Assembly (NCBI GenBank): GCA_010909165.1
Contig: MU008167.1
Coordinates: 1-64,000, forward strand
Reading direction: 5' to 3'
DNA length: 64,000 nt
Source of the DNA: Anthoceros angustus
Lineage: Eukaryota > Streptophyta > Anthocerotopsida > Anthocerotales > Anthocerotaceae
Part shown: positions 56,405 to 64,000 of the stretch, piece by piece
Position numbering within the stretch: position 1 is the stretch's first letter
How the letters are laid out: every line of letters begins with the position of its first letter
Translations under genes and position numbers: made by a program
The notes under the pieces: model-generated
The model's database searches: none
What the model saw: the letters and a program-made list of their open reading frames with translations, nothing else
What the model was told of the DNA's origin: nothing

Positions 56405-56940
56405 CATGATTCAATTGATAAGTCAAAGCTTAAGATTTTGCATTATGAATTACAAATCATGAAAATTGTGCATGCGAAATGGCGTGAACACAATAATCAC
56501 GAGAAGTTTCAAAGAATGCTTATTTTCGGTGAAAACTGTTTATATAACTTTCTATTAATTTTTACTAACGACCAACAGTCAAAGCTCTATGTGAAACTTA
56601 TTAAGATTATGGTCTTGATAACGCTTTCCGATTAATTGCAATTTCTTTGAATCCTTCACATTCCAATCAATTATAATTAACTTGTTCCATTGGGCTCTCT
56701 TCGCATTGGTTTCTTCGGTTTTGTAACTCACTCGCAAATTATTACCTACTCAAAATGCTTGAATTAGTATCTAATAGGCCTCTCTGGAGCAGGCCTCATA
56801 GACTCACATTAATTAATCCAACATTGCAAATCGATGACCTCTTGAGTCATGACATTGTGCCTCTTGCTTCCTCTATTTCTTGTGACAGGCTAACACTAAC
56901 AAGGATGGCGTGAAGGTAATCCTGAAGAGTAAAACTTGGA
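56405..56940 (+). pseudogene. Unit 3, frame Y
   Basis: The stretch 56438-56635 is open and reads HYELQIMKIVHAKWREHNNH, EKFQRMLIFGENCLYNFLLI and SKLYVKLIKIMV without a break, the most complete N-terminal half of the four copies. Confidence 0.35.
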
Positions 56941-57689
56941 CTAAGTCAACATGTAGATCGTCGAAAATCAACACATAAAACAAAGAATTTGAAAACTCAA
57001 AACTTGAAATCAAAAATCAAAAGTTGAGCCACAAAACAAATAAGGAAAATCAACAGCTCAAAACAAAGATCGAAATCCCAAAATGAATATAAACAAATAA
57101 GGGTGCGGATGTACAATGTCATTACATGCACAACATTGTTTTGTTACAATGTACAATGCCATTTACAATACACAACACCACTTGTAAAATTTTCAGTTAC
57201 GAATGCACGTCACAATGAAAACGAAAATAGATCTTAAACATGTAGTTCGACCATATCTAAACATCTTTTATATATACACACATAGGTATATAGAATTTGT
57301 ATCTTGCATTTCATTCAAAAGAAGCCCGTAGCCGTGCCAATGGGCGGCCTCGTGAACTCTTACAACCTGACCCGTAGAGACATGAATGAGAGGATGGGTG
57401 GCACCCCATCTTATCACCGATTCGATTGGCGACAATGGAGTTCCAATGAGCTCACGTGTTTGGATGTCGCTCCTTCAAGGAGGACTACAAAACAAATATT
57501 ATTTCACCTTTTGGCTTTTGATTCAACGTTTGAATGTGTCGTTTTGTTTCAACCTTTTGTGAAACGAGACGCGTTTGTTTGCTTGATGCATTTTGCAACT
57601 TTTAGCTTAGCTTTAGCCTCCCTTGAAATGGTTGGTAGCACTTTTCTCTTCTTAAAAGCACCTTGACTACTTCTTGGAGCCAATAATTT

Positions 57690-58086
57690 TTAGTTGGAGC
57701 TTTTCTTAAAGGCTTGAGGTTGAATTATTATGCTTAAGAGCAACTTGAATCTTGTTATCAAGTTGAGCAACAATGCTGGTCATAACTTCCATGTATAATT
57801 TATGGAAATCAATATTCAAAACTTCGAGTGTGGAGCACTTGAATCTTGCACCAAGTTATCCCACTCATAGTTTGATTGTTCAATGATATTGCTTAATATG
57901 CTTTTGTGAACCAGAACCGTCCTTATGTTTAGAGGAAGTAGATAGTTTCTCTTGTCTCTTGAGATCTTTAAATTTATCTCTAGAGATATCTACTATTGCA
58001 CAGTATAAAATACACTTCTTGGGTCCGAAAGTATTTTTTTCCGCCATTCAAGTAATGCTTGCTTTATTTTTGTAATACTTGAGCAT
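57690..58086 (-). pseudogene. Unit 4, frame X
   Basis: Copy of frame X with small deletions near 57713, 57800 and 57915 that break the reading. Kept as a relic because of collinearity with units 1-3. Confidence 0.3.
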
Positions 58087-58324
58087 GTATTACAACAAGG
58101 TGCTTAGACACTTGACTTCCTTGAAAACTTGTTCGATATGCATTGCATCTCATCAATGTGATGCGATATTAAGCGATGAATCGCTCGCATATGTTGACAT
58201 TTTTCCAACATTTTGGCGTGCATAACTCCCTCGGTGTGAGTTGAGTTTAAAAGGCTAGCGAGATCGCTTGTTAATTAATGATAAAAGGATCATTAACACA
58301 CCAATGTTTTAAAACATAAATAAA

Positions 58325-58490
58325 CAAAGATGTGTTATCAAGGAGAAAAGAACAAAACCCCGAGCAAATAAAACAAAACCACACCTACCTCGGGGCTAGC
58401 AGCTCACTTCCTTGTGCTCACTTCCCAAAGGCTCAGCTCTATAAATACTACATGTACTTGCTATTTCTAGCGTTTAGGGTTTCACCCTCA
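58325..58490 (+). promoter_or_regulatory. Unit 4, TATA and telo-box promoter
   Basis: TATAAATA at 58440-58447 and GTTTAGGGTTT at 58472-58482, identical in layout to the other units. Confidence 0.55.
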
Positions 58491-58642
58491 TCTCCTCCTT
58501 ACAATAAAGAATATCCCATCCCTTGTTATTTCTAGCTAAGCATTCTTCTTGTTTATAGCTAAATATAATATATTAAATCACATTTACTCATTTTTCATGA
58601 TGGGCTCTCCCATCATCTCTCCTCCCTCAATAGAACTTCATT

Positions 58643-58925
58643 TTTATTTCTTATTATTTGCAACTAGACATCATTTACTATGTTTTTCTTGTTTTCTCAG
58701 CCATGACTACTTTTATGAATGCGGGTTTTAAACAAGGATGCGAGAATGGGCCCTCCACCTCGTAGGGGCATCGGGGTCATCCGACTTTACTTTTGCTCAC
58801 GATGACTCCTAGAGATCATGAGTCTTCTCACAACCATACAAAACCACTTCTTCTAAGGAGAGAAGCCTACCAGAGTTTCTCGACCAACTACTAAAAACTA
58901 TCAAGACGTCTCTCCGAGTGGCGCA
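58643..58925 (+). repeat. Unit 4, module A
   Basis: As in unit 1; start codon at 58703. Confidence 0.7.
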
Positions 58926-59478
58926 GTCAAAGATCATTGAAGGTGGCATAAGAGCACGAAAGTTGGCATAACTAAATACCTTTGAAGATGACATAAAACC
59001 AAGTGGCATAAGACAAGGAAAGGCATAATCAAACACCATTGAAGATGACATAAGACCACCAAGTGGCGAAGACATTGAAAGTTGGCATAACTAAATACCT
59101 TTGAAGATGACATAAGAGCACCTGGTATAATAAAACACCATTGAAGATGATAAGAGCACAAGTGGCATAAGACAAGGAAAGGCGGCATAATCAAACACCA
59201 TTGAAGATGACATAAGACCACCAAGTGGCGAAGACATTGAAAGTTGGCATAACTTCTAAATACCTTTGAAGATGACATAAGAGCAAGTGGGATAAGAGCA
59301 CGAAAGTTGGCTCAATCAAACACCATTGAAGATGACATAAAAGCAAGTGGCATAAGACAAGGAAAGCTAGCATAATCAAACACCATTGAAGATGACATAA
59401 GAAACCAAGTGGCGGAAGACAACAAAAAACATAATCAAACACCATTGAAGATGATATAAGACCACTGTTCAAAGGTGG
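58926..59478. repeat. Unit 4, expanded ~63-bp minisatellite
   Basis: About nine copies. The CATAACTAAATACCTTTGAA variant occurs three times rather than once, consistent with expansion by unequal exchange. Confidence 0.9.
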
Positions 59479-60400
59479 CAAGAAAAAGCGCTATAAACTA
59501 TAAAGTATATGGCATCATAATTGGGGACTTATCTCAATGGATAAATGTTTGGGGCAAAGAGCTTTTAGTATCGCCTAATCGAAAGCGACCCCATGAGCTG
59601 GGTTCCACAAGGCGTTGGTACACATTACTAACTCACCCCAATGCATTGAGATATTTTAATACAAGATTTGTTAAAACACGATGTGCATTAAATCATGGCG
59701 AGATTTAGATCACGTTACCCATGATCTAAATCTTGAGACCGATGAGGGTCCGCCTCGGTTTGGCTCATCCTCCGGCCTCTTCTCTTTCCACGTAGGTTGT
59801 GGAGCTGCCATCGACGATTCCGGTCCCATTTGGCCCGTTGTCCCGTGGAGGGGCAACGATGTACGCATGACGCCGCTTGGCGGCGTCATGTTTTCGATAA
59901 CTAAGGAGGCGGATTTTTTCCGTGCAGGCGCCCATATACATTGCATAATGGCGTGTCACTCGTATGACCTTTTTATACTAGGGGAGCAAATTTACATCGC
60001 TCATGTGGTTGTCACGGATCCCACGAGAGACTCAGTGTCGAGCACGTCATCATCAACCCCGGTGGGTGGCGGAAGGATGCGCAACTAGCAAGACTCACAA
60101 GTACCTCCTTGCAAGACGGCCATGTTTTCATCCCCTCATCCTCGAGACTCATGGGGCTATGGGCAAGGACTTCTCTAGGTTAATTAAGGAGTGTGCAAAA
60201 GCCTATCACGTCCACGGTGGAGGGCCTCCCCTTTCCTCTGTGGTGGCTTTCTTTCGCCTTTGGGTTTTCATAGCAGAAAGCGCTAACGTTGTTTATAGGG
60301 GCGCTGACGGGGACTAGCGGCTTCTTGACATTGGTGGTAGGTAGGCCCTTCATCATCCCCGATCACGATATCATTGGTGCGAGGTAGTTACGGAAAGGCA
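59479..60400 (+). pseudogene. Unit 4, non-LTR reverse transcriptase C-terminal relic
   Basis: Upstream piece 59475-59708 open. The finger region near 59800 reads CGAAIDDSGP with the second half damaged. IYIAHVVVTDP near 59990 matches the acidic tail with Asp changed to His in one position. GGPPLSSVVAFFRLWVFIA near 60220-60280 is the best-preserved copy of the final block. Confidence 0.6.
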
Positions 60401-60489
60401 TTCGAGGACTAGGACTTCCCTTTACTATTAGCCCTTTTAGGTTGTTCCTCCTTGGACTTAAGGGTTGATGGCATTTCCTATCTCGCCTA

Positions 60490-60970
60490 TTAAGAACGCT
60501 CTACTCTACTCTTCTTACACATGATTAAAGTGCAACGTCCATTACTTTTATGCCTTTATTTTTTTATTACCATGTTGTATTATGTCATTTTTTTATTTCT
60601 TATTATTTGCAACTAGACATCATTTACTATGTTTTTCTTGTTTTCTCACCATGACTACTTTTATGGATGCGGGTTTTAAATGCGGTGGGAGGACTGGGTA
60701 TCGGCACTCCATAGGGGTATTTGTGGGTCATCCCGACTTCACTTTCTCACCATGACTCCTAGAGATCATGAGTCTTCTCACAAACATACAAAACCACTTC
60801 TTCCAAGGGAGAAACGTAACAAGAGTTCTCGACCAACTACTAAAACCCATCAAGACTTTTGTGTCCGAGTCGCCTTGGAGATTTGGAAGCCAATAGGCCT
60901 GGACAACATCCTAGGAGGTTGGGAAGCTAGCAGCCTTGGTGACATATTTACAATGATTTACTTAACTTAA
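60490..60970 (+). pseudogene. Unit 4, module B
   Basis: Start codon at 60651. A frame of 96 codons from 60680 to 60970 carries MTPRDHESSHKHTKP, SSRPTTKTHQDFCVRVALEI and LDNILGGWEASSLGD without a break, the most complete copy of this frame. Confidence 0.45.
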
Positions 60971-61256
60971 GAGAAAGTAAAGTCTCGCGTTATGAGGACT
61001 CGACGAGGGAGACCAACGCATTCCCCATCCGACGGGACCAACTTAGCGGATGCGAAATCGAAGAGCTTCACTCATTGAAGCTAAAGAGCAAGCTATCACT
61101 AGTTCATAGCGGTCGGTGGATTCGTAACTTCGTAAGAAAATTGTTATCGTGCTTTAGCAAATCTTTCTTTAAGATCTCTTATTTTATTATATTGGGGTGA
61201 TCAATCCCTAATTATGGTACCATATTCTTTATAATTTATAGTGCATTCTTAGATTA

Positions 61257-61395
61257 TGCCATCTTTATGGTCTTGTGCCACCTTTATGGTCTTTGATTGT
61301 GCCACCTCAGGACTTTTGCCACCTTCGTGGACTTTTGTTTTGCCAACCTTGGTGGTCTTTTCTCATGCCACCTTATGCCACTTTCTACTTGATGA
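61257..61395. repeat. Unit 4, inverted relative of the minisatellite
   Basis: Same block, with GCCACCTCAGGACTTTTGCC. Confidence 0.55.
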
Positions 61396-61834
61396 AGGTA
61401 GCTCCAGCTTGCTCTAAGGTGGGATGAAATAATCGTAACCCAGATCCGGATCATCAAAACACTGCCTCCCTAATATTCCTTCTCCACATAGGTTTGCACA
61501 TCATTCGCCATTTTGGAGGTGCTCATGCACACACTCCACGACCTGCACAACTTGACTACGTGAGGCCCTGCTCAATGTTTGCTCGATGTGTGTTCACAAA
61601 AATGCATTGCGAGCATCGTAGTTTCTTCAACTCTTGTGTCAACCCAACTGCACACTTGAGAGTTAGTACCACCGATGAGAAGCCTATCCACTTGTAGTTA
61701 TGCTCCAACATTGCTTTCAATACATAGAAATGGATTTTTCACTCTAAGCAAATGTGACATGATACACATGCACAAAGTTCCAAATTCGAGACTAGTACCC
61801 ACAACTCAGCTCCTTCTTTCACATGTAACTGTTG

Positions 61835-63165
61835 TTACATTGCTCCAAAAATAACAAAAATGGTATCATTTTGTTCTTCTTGTTGAGCGCTAATAGATGG
61901 ATATATCAAAACAATTACAATTGGTTGAGCATTTGGTGAGAAATTGCCCGCTTTCCTGGGTTGTAATTCCTCAAGGCCCATGTTCCGTCGTTTTAGTGAC
62001 TCAAAAACTACATGTTTGGCACCATTATGTTCCTCTTGTTGAGTTCTATCGATGATACCAAGATTACAATTGGCCAAGTATTTTGCGAAAAACTCAGCCT
62101 CACTTTTTTCGTCGCTAACCTCACATGGGCATTGGTTAGCTGGAGTTTGCTGGAGGAATGAAGAGTCTGTGCAGGAATCCTTCTTCAAACCAGCACCCCT
62201 CTCATCTTTGGGCACCTCTAGATGCATAAGGCGATTACGTCATCACGTTTGTGAAAACATCACCCTCAAAGTGTCTTTGTTGGACCGTATGAGCATCTCC
62301 GGTGTGTAGAATGGGGTTTTACGAGCGCTCGTCTTGAGGACATGCTCACAATTGCATCTCCATCAACCACCTGCACCTTTGCTACCACATGAGCGTTCGT
62401 CCTCACAGTGCCCAAAAGTCTACATTTTTTGCTCACCTGTGTACACATGTGTCTTCATCAACCGCTTGAGTGCACACATGTGTCTTCATCAACCGCTTGA
62501 GTGCTGTATATGAGTCTTCACAGTTGCCCGGTGCGCCTTTCACCGGCCCGCTGGCGCCGTTGCATGTGTTCACCACTGCCTTTGTATTCTTGTGCACCTC
62601 CTGTTTGTTTCCGTGGGCACAAGATGAACCCTCTTCCACAACATTGTCGGCATGTAAAGACATCACGTCAGATTAATGTCTTCCTTCACTGGAGTAAGAG
62701 CTGACCAATTTGCTTGCTACCAAATCCTTGCCTTCATCTCCGTGTAGCCCGATTAGGTTTTTCTCATTCTTCCTTGGCTCTCGCTGCAATTTCCTCACTT
62801 TCAAGCAGTTTACTTATGCGTCCTCCCTCGAAAACAGCTGTCCCCGTCCACGGCACGTACCCTTCACTAGTACCCTTCCACTCTTGTCTCCCAACATTGT
62901 TGTGTTTGCATCTCGATTCGGCCTTGCCTTGCCTTGCCTTTCTTCCACCTATGCTTCAACCCTAATTTTCCTCCAACCAGTGAGACGTTGGGCGTGCATG
63001 AGAGGCCCATTTGATTCCCCGACCTCTCCTTTTGTGATGAAGTGGGACTGCTCCTCGGGAGGTGGGCCTGTTCCTCCACTTTCTTCCCCTTTTGTCCGTA
63101 GGCCTCTTCTCTTCCTTGTTTACCTTCTCTTGAAGTTGCGCAATTTGGGGTCTCACTCAATTAGC
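61835..63165 (-). pseudogene. Unit 4, charged minus-strand pseudo-reading
   Basis: The piece at 61835-62227 is open for 130 codons, the longest copy, with DEKSEAEFFAKYLANCNLG and FESLKRRNMGLEEL. The 3' extension ENQMGLSC-type block is near 63040. Confidence 0.3.
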
Positions 63166-63240
63166 GTTGCTCTTCAATTCATGAACTAATCTACATTATT
63201 GAATACATGACATGATCAATTCCTTCCGGATATCCATTGC

Positions 63241-63597
63241 TCATTCCTCCAAATAAGCATGCTTTCGACATAATGGCATGTAAATATCTTCATCCCCAAC
63301 AACGACTTGAGGTAATAATTTTCCAATTCTATGTGTGAATGGTGCGACAACCTTGCCACATAATTTACATTTGGCTAGCAATGTTTCTATTCTATCAACT
63401 AATGGAATCAATTGTAATAACTTTCCAAATAGTTTTTGTACTATCCCCGTCCAATCGCCACCATTATTTTTCTTTCCTTTATCTGTCGACTTAACTACGG
63501 TTGCTAGTCTACCTTCTCGTTCTAATCGTATGCTTCTTAACAAGTAACTTGTTTTGCCACTAAACATAGGTACCATAATAATGAAAAATTTCTCCAT
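63241..63597 (-). pseudogene. Unit 4, thymidine kinase relic in one frame, centre missing
   Basis: A 118-residue frame joins the two ends of a TK1-type thymidine kinase (ATP + thymidine to TMP; pyrimidine salvage). Residues 8-17 hold the P-loop (PMFSGKTS, Lys15); residues 50-70 match the part before the lasso; Cys77, Cys80, Cys110 and His113 are the zinc-ribbon ligands; VVVGDEDIYMPLC is the substrate-side lasso. The family is usually 180-200 residues. About 70 residues between residue 40 and 50 are missing, including the Asp-Glu-Ala-Gln region with the catalytic Glu, so activity is not expected. Gly before Pro-Met is replaced by Val. All four units share the deletion, so it predates the array. 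Origin could be host TK1 or a large DNA virus. Confidence 0.8.
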
Positions 63598-63789
63598 TTT
63601 ATCGCATACTTATGGGATTATATTCATGAAACAAAACAAGTATTCTTTTGAAAGTAAGAAGGTCTCAAGCTGATCAAGCTAGAGTAAGAAATTCTAAACT
63701 AATCCAACTAGAACAAGAAACTCTAAAGTGATCGTACAACATTATGAGTTGTTTTCTAATGGATTTTGTCTAATCAACTAAATAAACAA

Positions 63790-64000
63790 TCACAAATGAT
63801 CGTAACAAAGAATACATGATTCAATTGATAAGTCAAAGCTTAAGATTTTGCATTATGAATTACAAATCATGAAAATTGTGCATGCGAAATGGCCGTGAAC
63901 ACAATAATCACGCGAGAAGTTTCAAAAGAATGCTTATTTTACGGTGAAAACTGCTTATATAACTTTCTATTAATTTTTACTAACGGTACAATAGCAGTCA
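63790..64000 (+). pseudogene. Unit 4, frame Y, cut by window end
   Basis: The start of the frame is visible (KLKILHYELQIMKIVHA near 63836-63890); the rest is outside the window. Confidence 0.3.

Larger units (their letters stand above)
49091..57352. repeat. Tandem unit 3
   Basis: 8262 bp. Its private features are a triplication of the RT tail (51561-52915) and a 103-bp duplication of the start of module B (53139-53344). Confidence 0.9.
32788..64000. repeat. Head-to-tail tandem array of a ~7.2-kb composite unit
   Basis: The phrase GAGAGGATGGGTGGCACCCC occurs at about 32826, 40583, 49128 and 57387, and everything between recurs in the same order. Units start near 32788, 40553, 49091 and 57353; the fourth is cut by the window end. 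Lengths are 7765, 8538 and 8262. Subtracting private internal duplications (550; 632+638; 453+451+103) leaves 7215, 7268 and 7255. Most bases are identical between units, and the differences are short clusters. No LTR-like direct repeat ends each unit, so it is a tandem repeat rather than a row of complete retroelements. Confidence 0.95.
57353..64000. repeat. Tandem unit 4, cut by the window end
   Basis: 6648 bp are present. It has no large internal duplication, but its minisatellite is longer (about 550 bp against about 380-400). Confidence 0.9.

Noticed and set aside
63241-63597. A working thymidine kinase gene
   Set aside because: The catalytic centre is missing in all copies and three of four copies are frame-shifted.
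1-64000. rRNA or tRNA genes, bacterial operons or a defence island
   Set aside because: No rRNA signature or cloverleaf was noticed, and gene density, LTRs and promoters are those of a plant nuclear repeat region.

Overview
The window looks like repeat-dense nuclear DNA of a plant or another streptophyte. The signs are Ty3-type retrotransposon pieces, LTRs with CTATAAAAG-type TATA boxes, tRNA-like primer-binding sites, a TATA plus telo-box promoter, and no operons, rRNA or tRNA. I found no intact conserved host gene. The species cannot be fixed from sequence; a seed-free plant is a guess.

Left part (1-32787, fairly GC-rich): nested, broken LTR retroelements on both strands. Bases 1-4160 are a large inverted repeat in which two gag-tail plus LTR blocks face each other. 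A minus-strand gag-like relic lies at 3715-5952. Two plus-strand LTRs of about 1.46 kb (7875-9339 and 18010-19484) bracket an internal region of about 8.7 kb with a primer-binding site and degenerate gag-like, charged sequence but no recognisable polymerase. A decayed Ty3 pol (protease, RT, RNase H, start of integrase) follows at 19485-23480. Then come minus-strand LTR fragments triplicated in tandem (26127-28350) and a second minus-strand gag relic, internally duplicated (29215-32369). A short palindrome of the form CTACC-N2-GGTAG is scattered through this part.

Right part (32788-64000, AT-richer): a head-to-tail tandem array. Four units start near 32788, 40553, 49091 and 57353, and the last runs off the window. 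The base unit is about 7.2 kb. Unit lengths differ (7765, 8538, 8262) mainly because units 1, 2 and 3 each carry a private internal duplication or triplication. In order, each unit holds an AT-rich minus-strand reading frame (X); a TATA/telo-box promoter; a short start-codon module (A); a ~63-bp minisatellite; the C-terminal part of a non-LTR-type reverse transcriptase (Cys/His finger plus endonuclease-like tail, no RT core); a second start-codon module (B) related to A; an inverted relative of the minisatellite; a charged minus-strand gag-like pseudo-reading; a thymidine kinase relic lacking its centre; and an AT-rich plus-strand frame (Y).

The array is the most unusual part: a composite repeat made from retroelement pieces and a kinase gene fragment, possibly from a large DNA virus or from host TK1. 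Differences between units cluster near CTG/CAG and CG, which may mean consensus errors at methylated cytosines. Frame breaks anywhere in this window should therefore be read with caution.
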